64,000 bases of DNA from Petrosia ficiformis. Lineage: Eukaryota; Porifera; Demospongiae; Haplosclerida; Petrosiidae. Below, one piece after another: positions 1 through 13,184 of this stretch. Numbering within the stretch: the first letter of the stretch is position 1; each line of letters begins with the position of its first letter. A program made the translations under genes and the position numbers. The stretch is taken from contig OX345636.1 in assembly GCA_947044365.1 (NCBI GenBank), positions 46,563,037-46,627,036 of the forward strand, in the 5' to 3' direction. The notes beneath the pieces are model-generated. The model saw only the letters and a program-made list of their open reading frames with translations, was not told the DNA's origin and made no database searches.

Positions 1-164
1 AGGTAAGTTGATATTATACATGAGTAGTTTTGCAGTGTGTTGTCAGAATACTATTTATTACAGTTAAAGATTTGCTTATAAAATTGTTTGCCAGTTGCAT
101 AAACGACAAACTTCTCTTATAATGTAAATTATGCATATCAATTGGAAATGAATAGTATACTCAC

Positions 165-3100
165 ATTTCAGAACTTCCAGAAGCTCGAGAGTAGCTCTGA
201 ACTCCACTAAATCCCAACTGATGGCAAATAACATCTCCTTCATTCATACCAAAATAATCTGCACATATATTACCCCATTCATTATTTAAGTGCAGTTGTA
301 TAATTCCAAATGTATAGGAAGATGAAGCCTGTCCATTCTGAACTAGACGAATAGTTCCATCAGGTGCAGTCACTGTAAACAGAATAAATATAAACATTTA
401 ATGCATAAAATGAGAAAAATAAACATACATGCATAAACATGATGAGATAACAATCCTTATACAAATAGTGCATAAATAAATACTTAACAATATATATTTG
501 TACAATTCACTTACCATCTTCATAAAGAGCAGTACAGGTTTGTACATTATTAGTACTTTGAGCAGTAGATGCTAAATGTACAAGAAAATAATAGTATTAG
601 CTTTGAAATAGGATTGCAATTTCGTTATATAATAGCTATAGTATAAAATACTTCCTTACTGCAGTAAACTGTGAGGTCTTGTGAATGTGAACAGTTATTG
701 CTTTCCATCAGCGGGCAAAGTTTACAACTTTGTATGCAGGTTTTCTGCACACCACCACAATTAAGACTATCCATCCAAATAGGCTGTGAAGAATTACCAC
801 CAGGGCTGTTGATTAACAACATCATTAGTGAATGTGCTATTTTTTTGTGATAATAATTATATATAATTAATGAACTAACAGTATACTTCCATATGATGTT
901 GACACAGTATATCCCAATTGTCTACAAATTGTATCAGCTTCCTGTAATCCAACTCCACTAGAGCAGACAGTACCCCATTTTCCATTGCAGTACACCTCAA
1001 CACGACCTTCAGTCACAAAATCGCCATCAACTAGCCGTATCATACCAGGGTAAGGACTATCTGACAGATGAATTGAGTCTATAATGTAATCAGAAAGGGA
1101 TAACAGCATGAATTAGTAATTGAAAGAGACAAAGAGATAACTTATTTTCAATGAACTGATGGTAGAATTAAGTATTCACTCACAGCACGATACGAAGACA
1201 TCAAATATATCTCGCTTGCATGAAGAATCAACATAGAGACTTGAAATTGTAGCACACCCATACAATACTGTATCAGTTTGTGCACATGAGACATCATTAA
1301 GAATAGTACGATGCAAATCATACCCATACCTGCACAATGTAGGTATTAATATTTATTATTATATAATAATAGGGTACACTTCATTATTTTGCACTAGAAT
1401 TATGGAAAATGATATTTTTTCCAATAATTATAATTACAGCCTTACTCTGGTCTATTGATAACTGATCCATAAGATAAAGCTCCAGTAAAACCCAGCTGGC
1501 GACAGACAGTATTAGCTTCATCTACACTAAATGCAGCATCATTACACACATTGCCCCATTCTCCGTTTTCATAGTATTGAACAACACCATATGAATCCAT
1601 CACTGGTGAACCATTTCGCCACAATCGCACTCCTCCATTTCCACCAGAAGTTGGTTCTAAAAGTATTAAACGATAATAATCTGGACACCAGTTTTGCCTA
1701 TACAATCATATCATCTATTTTGCCCTGATTAGGACAGTCACATCTATCGCATGTGCATGTGTGTGACTGATGTAGTGAGACAGAAGTTTAAGTGGAAATG
1801 TAGTTATTCTAGCAGTTGTAATCATGTATGAAAATTTGTAAATTACCAATATCTGTTTTATGAATGCAGTCTCCACTCTTTGATGGTTCGTTAGCAAGAG
1901 ATGAGCCTTCCTTATTACTACATTCAAGGACAATATCTTTATCATGTGTACATCCAACACCTTCAATAGGACAAGAAGCTGGACAGTCAGCTATACAAGC
2001 ATGCTCTGATGCAATGCATGTTAGGTTGGCAAGCCAAATTGGTTGTAGGCTATCAGCTGGTCTGAAATATTGAAGGATATGCTATGCACTATTATAGTAT
2101 TAATAGTATAACGTATATTAATTAAAATCACACCGTAATTATTATGATAGCACTTACGAAAGTGTAATCTTGTATGCAACATAATGTCAAGTTGTTCAGT
2201 TCATTTATGATACATATGTACATGCTAGCACTTAAGAATTGTTATATTTGTAAGTAACAGTTACTTCCTGGAGATGCAAGGTCTAGCAGTAAACCATCTA
2301 TAATATTTAGTACAATTACACAGTGAGAGGTACCACAAGCTATTTCTTATCCTAACAACATATTTTAGACATGTTTCTTTATTCTTCTACTTAGCCATCA
2401 CTTGCAATTCAAACTACTATTATCCAGTTAAAGCACCATTTATATTTGTGCAAATACGAAAAATTTGTACTCAGGATGAGGTCTCAACAAAGCATATACA
2501 GCACTCGGCTTCATCTCATTCTTTGGTGCTTCCACCAAACCCTCCACCCAAAAATACAATTATAATTATGCTGTCATATCTTACTCAATTGATAAATGAT
2601 TAAACCATTCTGCTTGTGTGTATCCAAGTTGCCTGCATGCAGTATCTGCATCACTAAAACCAAAACCATCTGAACAAACAGTTCCCCATTGTCCATTGCA
2701 ATACACTTCCAAACGTCCATTTGATAATGAGCTCCCATTGAAAAGACGCAACTGAAGATCATAAGGGTTATCTTGCAGAGTTTCTTGTGCTTTATGTGTA
2801 TATGGAAATTTGAAACATTATTCATTACTTACAATCACATTTTATGAAGTGTCAATATTAATTATTGTTGCAATGACGATAATTAATTATAAAACGTTTT
2901 TGTTAACCTTCAACTCTATACATGTTAACTTGATTTTAATGGCCAGCTGCATGAACTCATATACAAGGCTATATTATTTCAATTCTACATTCTCTAGTGT
3001 ACACTACCTATAATATACTCTCCATCTATACTCTCCTAATGTAGTTTGACTACTTACAATTAACTTCTGGTTCAATTAATTGTAGTTGCCTCACTAGCAC

Positions 3101-5951
3101 TTTGTGAATCTCTTATTTAGCAGTTGCTATTTTCCAATCCATTAATTGTTAAAGCATGATGCTATACCATGCATAATGATATGTCCATGTAAGAGAATAT
3201 TTTGAGGTGTTTGTTACAATTCTTTTACTATAATTATACTTTATAGCTCATACACATCTAACCCTGCGAATTTTCAAATTTGGGTGAGGTATATATAATA
3301 AATTAATAATGTATGTCATGATAACACTGACTCTAAAATTACATAGCCCCAGAAAATAATCATACTGATTCATACAAAAGACATATTGTACTTACAACAC
3401 TCAACAGCAAGGTCGTAGTCATGTGAACAGGTAGATACTGAACTATAACTACAATTCAATATGTGAAGAAACTCAGGAGTTTCACAATGAACATCACTCA
3501 AATGGTTTAGTGTGAAGACATTCCCTATTGGAAACCTGTAAAATTAATGAATTTAAAAGTTACTATTAATTATGACATGAAAATAACATTAATGCATGCA
3601 GGAACACATGCAAAATGAAGTGACATAGCCAGGGACACTACATAACATGAACATTGGACTCCGTCTCTGCCTTCCCTTTCAATTTTGGTCCTGTAACATT
3701 TATCTCTGATGCTATGCTATACCTCAGGCTTACCAGTGTATACACCCTCTTCAATTAGCCTACCACGGCTACCAGTCATTCGTCCATTCATCACACAAAG
3801 ACCACCTCCATTGACTACTGTTCCTTTGGAGTGAATTGTAAATGCTTTTTATTTGAAGAAACTCAGTGTCAATATTTGTTGGTGCCAGAAATGTCGTGGC
3901 AGTTTAAGGATGGCTGATGGAAACACATTCCCAAACTTACTTTAAATTATGCATGCATGATATTTCTGTGGGAAGATTGAAACAAAGACCTTTCAGAGAT
4001 GAGACTGGAACTATCAGAACTCCAAATAAGTGTTGTGCATCTTATTATCATCACCTGGTATATGTGCAAGCTCAAAAAACTCGAAATTTATAGCATGCGA
4101 AAAGTTAGGGCTATACAGTAGTATAGTCTGATGTGCAAGCAGAGGGCTATGCAAGACTATCCTCAACATGCATGCATTCTCCATGTGGCACAGTAGAGAA
4201 GATTCCAGAATATGAGTATGGCTGGTTTTAGAGTCATATTCACCCGGGGACATTACAAACACAGACCATGTTTGTAATGTCCCCAGGTGAATATGAGTGT
4301 TGCTGGCTCCAATCCAGAGTCCAAGGTCCATGTTTTGTATATAATTTGGATGTACTGGACATTTTCACTATATCCCCTACGAATAATCTATTCAGCATAA
4401 ACTTTGAATGTAATGTGCAAGCACATGCATGCATATTTTAGCTATCTAGTCTTCATGCACAAAGGGAAGAAAGTATCTGGGGAAATTGCTATCAGTTTTG
4501 CAGAATCTTTGCAGAGCCAATTGAATTTGTTAGGTACATTCTATGACTTTCCTAGAAGTTCATTGATCTTTAGGTTTTAAAATTATGAAGTAACAAAATG
4601 CCAGTCACACAAGTGCATGTTGGTTATGATGTTCACCTTCCAATACGTGAGACTGCAATTGCTAACTAAAATTTCACATTAGTTTGGACACCTGTCCTTC
4701 TCTGTCTAAAAGGGGTGGGTCCCAACACATAATTATAATTATTAATTATATTGGAGGTCTGGCTACACAAGAGTGACAAGACTAAGTATCACATACCCCA
4801 ATGAAAGAGCTGTACCAAAATTGATCGCTCGAATGAAACCAAGCTGTTTACACACAACATCTGCTTCAAATGCACCAAATCCTATGGAGCAGACTGTTCC
4901 ATATTCACCATAGAAGAAAATTTCTAGCCTTCCTGAGTAAGAATCACCATCAACAAGTTTTAAATCCCCAGTTTCCAAACCTGTATATATGTAACATAAT
5001 TATATATATTAAAAGAATAATAATTAGCTATAGAAATTATTATGGCTATATATATTATATATAATTATATATGTAATAATTATATATATATAACATGGCT
5101 TCGAGGTGTGTATCAGCAATATCAGACCTGAACCCCGAGATAGCAGCCCGAGGTGAATTCGAGGGCTGCTATTGAGGGATGGGGAGGGCTGCTACATGCT
5201 ACAAATAATATAATCTACATCAACATCTACAGCTCTACGCTCCTTTTTCCATTTGTAAACAACTCTTTTCAATTTACAACTTGTAATCTATTATGAATAT
5301 TATTATGGTGTTATATCAGCCCTGTGGTTTCATATCCACCTATGGTTGGGTGTATATCGTGTATATAATTATATACACATATTATTATATAATTATAATT
5401 GATAAGAATAATTCTGTGGGCTGAAGGTTCACAGAAATTTACATAATGTGCAGATCGGCATACAATCTGCAATATAATTATACTAATTGTGAAAACTATT
5501 GAACCACAAGTATTACTACCTTAAGATTTCTAAACAAGTCATGATTATTGCATGGTCAAATCCAATCTAAAACTCTATATATAGTTTTAAAATATTTATA
5601 TATATAGTGTGACAATGCTGTTGAATTTCTCTTTCTTTTCTGCAAAATGTTTACACAGTACAGAATACAAATGTTGGGTTATCTAAGAAGAAAACAGTCC
5701 AATTCTCAGTTATTATTAAACAAGCACTTTGCATCATTTTCATGCAGCAAAATCTTTATAACTGCGAGATTTACTACGAAATTCTTGACTGGAAAGAACC
5801 CATGGATGTATAGCTAGTATGCATTTAAAATGTGCCCATTGGAAGGAAATAATAATAATATATAATATGTAATTATTATACAATGAAACTCACAGTTCAC
5901 GGTTATAGTATAAAATGCCAATATTCCAAAAACTTTCAGAGAGCTAGCCAT
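165..5951 (-). CDS. SRCR-domain receptor gene 1, 5' part (runs off the window)
   Basis: Secreted or membrane SRCR protein; its 3' exons lie before base 1. Exons read on the minus strand: 5951-5894 (ATG, hydrophobic signal peptide starting MASSLKVFGILAF), 4980-4797, 3535-3396, 2789-2585, 2061-1847, 1656-1446, 1329-1184, 1078-880, 805-660, 571-515, 372-165. All have AG/GT borders. Summed lengths give a strict phase pattern: a-half exons enter in phase 1 and leave in phase 2, b-half exons enter in 2 and leave in 1. Each a-half has the WG(T/N)VC and CRQLG type SRCR core; each b-half holds the later cysteines. That gives four full SRCR domains and the first half of a fifth. Exon 2061-1847 also carries an inter-domain linker without an intron, and 571-515 is a separate linker exon. 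The domain type suggests extracellular ligand binding; the ligand is unknown. No frame break is visible. Confidence 0.88.
4120..4345. repeat. Interspersed repeat with internal hairpin, in intron of SRCR gene 1
   Basis: This stretch resembles 55563-55700: both contain a block reading close to GGGCTATGCAAGACTATCC, a later GGCTGGCTCCA-like block, and GGTCCATGTTTTGTA. Inside it, 4235-4260 and 4270-4295 form a 26-bp inverted repeat with one mismatch around a 9-base loop. It looks like a non-autonomous transposon remnant; no target duplication was found. Confidence 0.5.
4981..5893. other. First intron of SRCR gene 1, AT-rich with TA repeats
   Basis: Non-coding. It holds an AT/TA microsatellite around 5036-5095 and a short tract near 5340-5400. 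No coding signal is visible. Confidence 0.6.
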
Positions 5952-6477
5952 AATTTTATGTTTCTTTGGTGTTCTTGTGTGCGTTCCTACGTCTTATTCC
6001 AATTGACTGAAACAAGGAAATAAAGCTAATTTCGATTCCTTTGAGAACATGAATTTGTTTGCCCTTTCGCTTCCTCTTCGTAATGGAATTGCGTAATGAC
6101 TGCCAAAAGTATTCATGGGGTGTGGCAATTAGAATACGTTAATCGTCAAACCGTAAGAATAGAAATATCGCTCAGCTATGATATTATTACAACTACATGA
6201 TCTGGAAAAAAATATTCTAATTTTAGTATCTTATAATTAGTGACACATTCAATTAATAGCTTCAACCCTTTACAAAAATAGTTTTAGTTATTCCATGCAT
6301 ACAATTTATATAATTATTGTATAGACTACATGTTTGTCATTAAGACTCTCCCAAATTCAAACATCTGCTTTTTTTCGCCCATAGTCTAACATTAGGACAG
6401 TCTTGAAGCTTGAATCTCCTTACACTGATACTCTTGAATGATGAACAAACTTGTGGTAGTTATGTATAATTTAGTAA
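5952..6477. promoter_or_regulatory. Region upstream of SRCR gene 1, presumed promoter
   Basis: Lies directly 5' of the minus-strand start codon and before the first transposon copy at 6478. I recognise no specific regulatory motif; the role is inferred from position only. Confidence 0.3.
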
Positions 6478-7057
6478 TTAAGGTTGTAGTCTTTTCCGTG
6501 GGCGGATGCTACACCAATCAGTTTCTAGTCTTGCAAGCTTCTTGCTGCATACAATCTGGTTATCTTTTAGAAGCCACACCCACCCGGGGGGTATAATTAT
6601 TGGGCCTAAATGTTTTCACTTTATTTTCAGAAACAAACCTAAACACGCCCCACGGGTGGGTGGGAAACAATGGCGAGTAACTGTAGTTGCTCTCTGAGAG
6701 AGATCGGAGTTTGATAGTGTCTAGAAAGGTAAATTTTATGGTTTCAGTGAAAAGCTACAGAATTCAGCATTCTTCAGCTTCTTGTAACTATAAAAGTAAA
6801 ATGAATTTTCAGAAAACGGCTCTATTTGTATTCTCAAAATACATTGTACTTGATTGGTGGGCGTGGCTTTCGTGGTTTTGTACTTATTGCGATTGGAAAA
6901 ATGGCGATTTTAACCAGATTTCTTCAATTACAGGACAATATAAAGCTGATCAGAAGATATGAAGGTTGCTATTACACCAGGTTAGAGTCATATTATATAA
7001 TATTCTATTTTGAAACTGATTGGAGTCGCATCCGCCCACTCCCTAATACCACCTTAA
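6478..7057. mobile_element. TTAA-flanked MITE, copy A
   Basis: About 580 bp, near-identical to 24736-25328. Both copies start and end at TTAA. Both have long inverted ends: one end reads GTGGGCGGATGCTAC then CCAATCAGTTTC, and the other is its complement with few changes. The TTAA target suggests a piggyBac-type non-autonomous element. Short ORFs inside are not real genes. Confidence 0.75.
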
Positions 7058-7326
7058 AAAGTGTAATGCTGTCCAGCAGAATTATAATCACATTTTTATG
7101 GAAGTGTTATAGTTAGAACTATATTATTATTCATAATACATAATAATTGACTGTGATAATTACTTTTTAATAATAATGTTTAACTCATTGTGATGAACTG
7201 ACTATCATTAAATGTACTTTGACCTGTGTGGTCTTAATTAAGTTAACAGTTACTGTAATGATTTATCTGTTGTATGTTTCTGTAATCTTCTGCAATATTC
7301 TGTATTTTCTTGTACTTTCTGTGCCA

Positions 7327-7790
7327 ATCCCGGTTTGTGTGTGTGTGTGTCTGTTACAATACTGAGCTAAATCTTGACTATGAGATTCGGACTCCAACGA
7401 GATCTAAACGATGCACTCTAGCTTTTTGACTTGTGGATTTTTCTTAAAATGTTTCGTTTGAGAAATAAAGCAATATTTACAACTCACCATTGCCATTTCA
7501 TGACTTCTAGTAGCAAGAAATTACAAGGAAACACAGTTTGAAGGCTGTCGCTGTCGAATCACAGCTTGAAAGCAAGTATAATTGAAGTAGTGGCTGCTAC
7601 AACATCGAGATGGCTATAACCATGACGGTCACTTTCTAGCTCCACCTATTTAATTTCATGCACGTGATTGAAGCCACTTGCTGAGCTTCTGTTATAGAAA
7701 TTATGTAGACAGACACATTATACATGCACATGTATAATTATCATTGTAATTATTATATAATAATAATTATATTATAGTCAAGTTAGTATT
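7327..7790 (+). repeat. Repeat family X, copy 1, inserted in the 5' LTR
   Basis: Shares long blocks with 30615-31148 on the same strand and with 31560-32084 and 35190-35686 on the opposite strand. Shared signs include AACGAGATCTAAACGATGCA and an AATCACAGCTTGAAA block. It interrupts the LTR of retrotransposon 1, so it is the younger insertion. Confidence 0.6.
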
Positions 7791-7984
7791 GTCTCTGCAA
7801 TTATTTTCTTGTCAGTTATTGTTCCTGTTTCCTTGATGGCTAGGCATTACTAGGAAGTTAAGCAGGCCATTCTACACAGATTTGACATTCACAAAGAGAC
7901 TTATTGTCAGAGGCTTCATTCAGTCAGAAGGACAGGGACAAATAGTTATGCAGAATTGGGGGTCAGACTTGATGACTTGTTTAA

Positions 7985-8520
7985 CTAGTGGATGGAGTTG
8001 CAGAAGGAGATTCAAAGAAGTTAGCAGAAATGGTAATCCAGGAGCAGTTGGTAGCAAATATGCCACAGGATTTGCAGGTGTGGATTCGAGAGACGAAGCC
8101 ATCATCAGTCAAGGAGGCAGCAAAGTGGGCTGGTGACTACATTATGGCTAGACAGAGCACTCGCAGAGAAAAAAGATGTCATAATTGTGGAGACGTTGGA
8201 CACATGCACCGAGAGTGTACGAGATGTGCAGTGTAGGAGGAAAGGAAGAGAGACTCAGCAAGAGAAAGTGCTGGGAACATACAGTATTTATGAGAACAAA
8301 ATGGATTCTTGACGGTGTTACAAGTGCAATGGAGTTGGTCATATATTGCTGTGAAATGTACATCAGCAAAAGACAAGAAGCATTCTGGATATTATGCTAG
8401 GTATCCTGTAAGACGGGAGAGACAAATGACAAAAAGGGAGTTCTAAATGAGTTGGTATGCAAAGGAAAAGTAGAAAGAGTTCCAGTTGAGATGGTGGTGG
8501 ATACAGGCTGTTCATAGAAA
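7985..8520 (+). pseudogene. gag and protease remnant of retrotransposon 1
   Basis: A frame at 7988-8236 shows a capsid-like C-terminal segment and a CCHC zinc knuckle (CHNCGDVGHMHREC), then a stop. Near 8480-8518 a VVDTGCS motif marks the aspartic protease active site. Continuity is lost by frame changes and stops. Confidence 0.7.
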
Positions 8521-8529
8521 TTACAATGG

Positions 8530-9760
8530 AAGAAAGAACAAGAAGTATCAGTGAGGAATGATGACTTGCCTCCAAGTCATGATGCGATTATAAGGATGCA
8601 GCTGGAAGATGAGACTCTTGACAAGTTTCGAAAGTATGTTAAGGGAGAGATACCCACCCCTCCAGGAGTTCATTTCTCAGTACAGCACAGTGAAGATGAA
8701 ATTAGAGCAGATGGAGAGCATGGGGATAATTAGACCATCTACAAATGAGTGTGCATCATCAATAGTTATAGTGCCAAAGAAGGATGGGACCATTTGACTA
8801 TGTGTTGATTACCGGAAGCTAAATAGAGTGTTCAGATTTGATGCTTCTTCCATGCCCAGAGTGAATGCAATGAGTGATCATATTGGCCAGGGAAAGCACA
8901 TTTCAACTCTGGACTTAAATAAAGGCTATTGGCAAGTGCGAGACATCACAGAGTAAAACATCCTTCACAACACCATTCAGCTTGTACGAGCAATGCCATT
9001 TGGGCTTCAAGGAGCACCAGCAACATTTCAGAGGTTAACGGACAAGATATAAAGAAGTATGCAAGTACATACATTGATGATGTAGCGATCTCCAAATGGT
9101 CTTCCCAGGTCTCACTGTAGAAAGCAATTGAAGTCAGTTTTAGAAAGATTACGAGCTTCTAATCTAACAGCCAAGCCAAATAAGTGCAGATTTAGACTTT
9201 ATGACATTGACAGAGGGCTTGTGAAACCTCAGCTAAGCAAATTACAAGCAGTAAAAAATTATCCAGTGCCTACTAACAAATCAGGTATTTGTTCCTTTCT
9301 GGGATTAGTAGGATACTACAGGAAGTTCATACCAAACTTCGTAAGTATTTCAGCCCCACTTTCAGATTTCACTAAAAAGACAGTTTCAAAAATTATGTGG
9401 ACTGATGAATGTGAAAGGTCATTCAACAAGTTGAAGAAAGTAATATGTTTGGAGCCAGTGCTACAAAGCCTTAATCATGACAAGCAAATGATTTTGCAGA
9501 CAGACCCCTCAAATAGGGGAATAGGAACAGTACTTAGTCAAGTAGACGACAATGGGGAAGAACATCCAATAGTCTACATCAGCTGAAAATTACTTCCAAT
9601 GGAAGAACGATACTCAATAGTTGAAAAAGAATGCTGAGGTTGGCTCGGTGAAGTTTATATCTGCAGAGTTGGACATTCAAGCTTCAGTGTTGAAAAGGAA
9701 AGGGAATGCAGACGGTTTATCCAGGGGACCAAATCTTGGACAAATATATTGTCCACCTGA
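8530..9760 (+). pseudogene. RT and RNase H remnant of retrotransposon 1
   Basis: Begins with a linker (LEDETLDKFRK) like the one ahead of integrase in retrotransposon 2, then passes straight to the RT start (GIIRPSTNE, VPKKDG). Further on are CVDYRKLN, TLDLNKGYWQV, the YIDD catalytic box near 9070, the FLGLVGYYRKFIPNF motif of Ty3 RT near 9295, and an RNase H start with DPSN. The end has NADGLSRG. Several stops (near 8796, 9119 and 9584) and frame changes break it. Confidence 0.75.
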
Positions 9761-9774
9761 AGGAGAGAGAGATG

Positions 9775-9990
9775 TGATGAAATAACTGTTATTAAGGAAT
9801 TAGTGTACTTTGACCTGTGTGGTCTCAACAGTTACTGTAATGATTTATCTGTATGTTTCTGTAATATTCTAGAATATATTCTGTTATTTTCTCTTGTGTA
9901 CTTATATAAAGGGGATGATTGAGTGTTGAAAACAATTGATTGTTATTGTTAACAAAAAATTTGAACCTATATGGCATAACACTCATGTTC
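9775..9990 (+). repeat. 3' LTR of retrotransposon 1
   Basis: Follows a purine-rich tract (AAGGAGAGAGAGATG) and starts TGATGAAA. Matches the 5' copy at 7191 for about 130 bases. It has a TATA-like TTATATAAAGG near 9903. The end point is estimated. Confidence 0.6.
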
Positions 9991-12020
9991 CATCACTCGT
10001 CCTACCATTATTTCAATGTGGTTGGCAGTCCAGTAAAAAAGCTGTTTCCATTCATATTATGCCAAGTGCAAGCATAGCTTCATATATTGGACTTTAAAAC
10101 AATGTGCATGCTAATAAATATATTGCAACCCGTTAAGGTTAAATAATATCAAGCTAGGAACTGTACTATACAAAATTGAATGCATGATACAAAAATTACA
10201 GAGTGGTGTAAGAAATATAGCAGGTGACATAAGCTACATTAAATCATGAGTGAATAGACAACTTCCATAATTGACAATTGAAAGTTCACAATCATGAACT
10301 GCAAAACATGATAATGCAACTACAGCTAATTAAACCTAAGACAATACAACATCTTAAGACACACTAAAAGAAATCATAAATTACATCGTATTAATAACGT
10401 TAACATAGAAGTACATTATTAACAAATAGAATCTTGAGAAATAAAGTGGCATTACATTACATACATTTTCAAAGTCTACTACATAATTATAAATATAGGG
10501 GACATGCGAAGGAATGGTGATGCCAGGCCCTCATTGGTAGGTGGAGGACTGGCCTGCAAGACTAGATCTAAGCTTTACACAGTGGTGTAGATAACTGGCA
10601 CGCATGACATTTTGCTATTTATTAATTATTTATAACATTTAATGTACGCAGTCTTGCAGTCAATTTAATGTGCACAGTCTACTGTCTATTTTAATTTTAA
10701 TAAACACAATGAAAAAAAAGACATTTATAGCAGAATTTATAACTATCCAACTAAAAACTGACAGGGCTGAAGCCTCCCTTGCTCGCCCTGTCTACACCTT
10801 TGTCAAGTAAGTATTTTTGGTTATAATAAGTTTTAGTCCATTCAATAACTTTTATTTATAATATTTCCAGTAACAAGTGAATGAAATTAAGTTGAATATT
10901 GGTCAAATTCATTAGAAATGTGTCAATTATTATTAAAAAGTATTGGTCCCCTGAACTGAAACTTTAAGTCCAATGGACCAGTGTTTTGTAAAAAAAAAAC
11001 CGTGCATTGGACTTGAAACTTGGAAAATTGTCCTGGCAAGTCACCAAACACAAACCAAAAAAAACTGGTAACACAATGTCATTATGGCATACATCATACA
11101 TTCTTTTATGTGTATTATATAGCTTGCGGGTGGGTTCACTGCTATTTATAGTAGTGAAATTGAAATGCAGAAACTGCATGTGAGTAAATATCTCCAGTCT
11201 CGATTGTCAGTGAGTTGTGGCTAGTCAGATGGTGGACATTGCACTTGATTGAACAGAATAATTATCAAATATTTGACACAGAAGACTGACCTCTGTTCAA
11301 GTACATGACTGATCAGTTGTTTCATATAGCAAGGGTAGACTATGAAATTAGTGTATTTCAACAATTTATCAACAATTTTTTAAAGAATGTAGCTAGGGAC
11401 ATTAAAACCAAAAAATCAAGTACACAAGATTTGGATGATACCTTAGTGTTACAAAATTAAACACCACTTCCATATAACAACCCTACTTAATTATAATTAT
11501 TATTTAAATTATAGCTCATTAAAATGCTGCAATCTGATTGCTATATATAGGAATTTCACACCATGCAAAGCTGCTCTCTATCAACAAACGAAGAATGGTT
11601 TTACTATCTATGGCTTTCTTAAAATGACTTCTGCCCAACTAAATAAGCTAAAATCTTCAGCTTCTTGAAGTAACACAACTCAGCAAATCGAGGTGTGGGC
11701 GTTGTTGCCCTCGAGAGCAAGACTCTTTTGTCTTTTTAAACTACATATGACATTCCTGGAAGATTTAAAACTATCATAAATTGTGGGGAATGGAGAGACT
11801 TCCCAAATCTGGTCTGTAGACAAGAGGGTGCATCAATTTCTGTGAAAAGCCAGCTACTGCTCCTTTCTGTCTCATCTTTAAAGTAAACACAAATTCTTAG
11901 TAAAATCATGTATCATTTGTTCATTAGCTATCTTAGATTTTAATACAGATGTAGAATAAATAATAATAACAATACTAACAGTTTTACATGTGGTCTAGTT
12001 TTCATACCAACACCTGCGGG
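9991..12020. other. Non-coding AT-rich stretch
   Basis: I see no gene, no LTR and no clear inverted-end element. It is AT-rich with many stops in all frames. Confidence 0.5.
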
Positions 12021-12089
12021 CAAATTCTTATTGACCAGACTCCCTCCCCGCCGTGCGATCTCAAAAAGGGGAGAAGTCTGGCTCGCGAG

Positions 12090-12188
12090 TATGGAACGCG
12101 GATTGCGACAAAAATTGATCTTAGGAAATCGATTTCATAAGATCAATTTCACGACTAAATCAATTTTTGTCGCAATCCGCGTTCCATA
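12090..12188. repeat. Perfect 30-bp inverted repeat with nested palindrome
   Basis: 12090-12119 is the exact reverse complement of 12159-12188. The 39-base middle holds a second inverted repeat around a GAAATCGATTTC palindrome. The arms are GC-rich against an AT-rich background and the similarity continues weakly outward (about 12075-12203). It probably is a fold-back transposon core. Confidence 0.8.
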
Positions 12189-12316
12189 CCGCGTGACTAG
12201 ATTCCACGCGCACTAGGAAACCTCGGGCTCCGCCCTCAGTAATTACTGTTCCCACCGTAGTTCTATTGCACGGAGATCTCGAATACAATACCTAAACTAT
12301 ATATATATATATACAT

Positions 12317-12614
12317 AGGGGTAGGAAGCAGGGGGCAAAAGGGGGGCTAGAGCCCCCCTAAAATTCATTTAAGAGGGGCTTAGCCCCCTGATATTCACAA
12401 TGTATTATTAGCACATATACACAAAGACCATACAGACCAACTGAATTTAATTAGAAAACCAATTTGTAACAATGAATGCGAGACGTGCAAATTATTTTGG
12501 ACATTATTAGTTATTTGTTAAGTACTTTGCCATCACTAATGTACTAGTTCTTATTGCATTATAATTATGATAAAATTTCTTTAGCCCCCCTAATCCCTAT
12601 CATCTTCCTACCCC
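12317..12614. mobile_element. MITE with GGGGTAGGAAG ends
   Basis: The left end reads TAGGGGTAGGAAG and the right end is CTTCCTACCCCA. Inside each end is a run of six G (or C) followed by CTA. It sits within TA repeats, so a target duplication cannot be judged. The end sequence is hAT-like, but this is a weak class call. Confidence 0.6.
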
Positions 12615-12615
12615 A

Positions 12616-12617
<2 letters not shown>

Positions 12618-12661
<44 letters not shown>

Positions 12662-12690
12662 TATATATATATAATATATAGTAGCTACAG
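12618..12690. repeat. TA dinucleotide microsatellite
   Basis: A nearly pure TA run of about 60 bases directly after the MITE. Confidence 0.85.
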
Positions 12691-12844
12691 TAAAAGCAAA
12701 ACACAAAGAAGCTATTCTTATGTAGGGTTGTAATGTGTTAACTCAGCACTAATTACTATTGCTAATCTGCACATTAGCAACTATTACTTTTGCTGACATA
12801 ATAATTATAGATTATACTATAACTAGCATACTATTACTATTGTT

Positions 12845-13110
12845 AGCATACTAGCTTATTATTACTATTTCTATTATACTATATATACTACCTGCTACAT
12901 GTTGCATATGTAGCATGTTAATACAATGCAAAAAAAAAAAGAGTTTAGTTACTTCAATTGTATGCCAAACTAATAATAAGCCAGTTTGCACTGTAATTTG
13001 TGATGTTGATAACTTCAAAACGTTGAAACGCTGTTGTTCACAATGACTAAGTAAATCGATTGTGGAGGATGACTACTATGATGTCAGTAATCATGTAAAA
13101 TTGTAAATTT
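12845..13110. repeat. Dispersed direct repeat, copy 1
   Basis: Nearly identical to 14014-14275, including a TACCTGCTACATGTTGCATA block and GATTGTGGAGGATGACTA. The part from about 13035 pairs with 13140-13184 as an inverted repeat (GTTGTTCACAATGACTAAGTAAAT against its complement), so it contains the end of a small fold-back MITE. Related ends occur at 42868-43015. Confidence 0.7.
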
Positions 13111-13184
13111 ATAGCGGGAAGCAATGACATGTAAACTGTACTATTTACTTGTCATTGTGAACAACATTCCAACACCAAAAATTA

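Larger units (their letters stand above)
7191..9990 (+). mobile_element. Broken Ty3-type LTR retrotransposon 1
   Basis: A partial 5' LTR (7191-7326) matches the 3' LTR starting at 9775. Both begin TGATGAA and share the run GTACTTTGACCTGTGTGGTC and a following block. Between them lie fragments of gag with a zinc knuckle, a protease motif, reverse transcriptase and RNase H, all broken by stops and frame changes. RNase H is followed directly by a purine-rich tract and the 3' LTR, with no integrase in the usual Ty3 position. A separate repeat is inserted in the 5' LTR. Not functional. The right border of the 3' LTR is approximate. Confidence 0.75.

Noticed and set aside
6506..7116. Plus-strand ORFs of 63, 91 and 96 aa
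   Set aside because: All lie inside MITE copy A and are partly repeated in copy B; no conserved domain.
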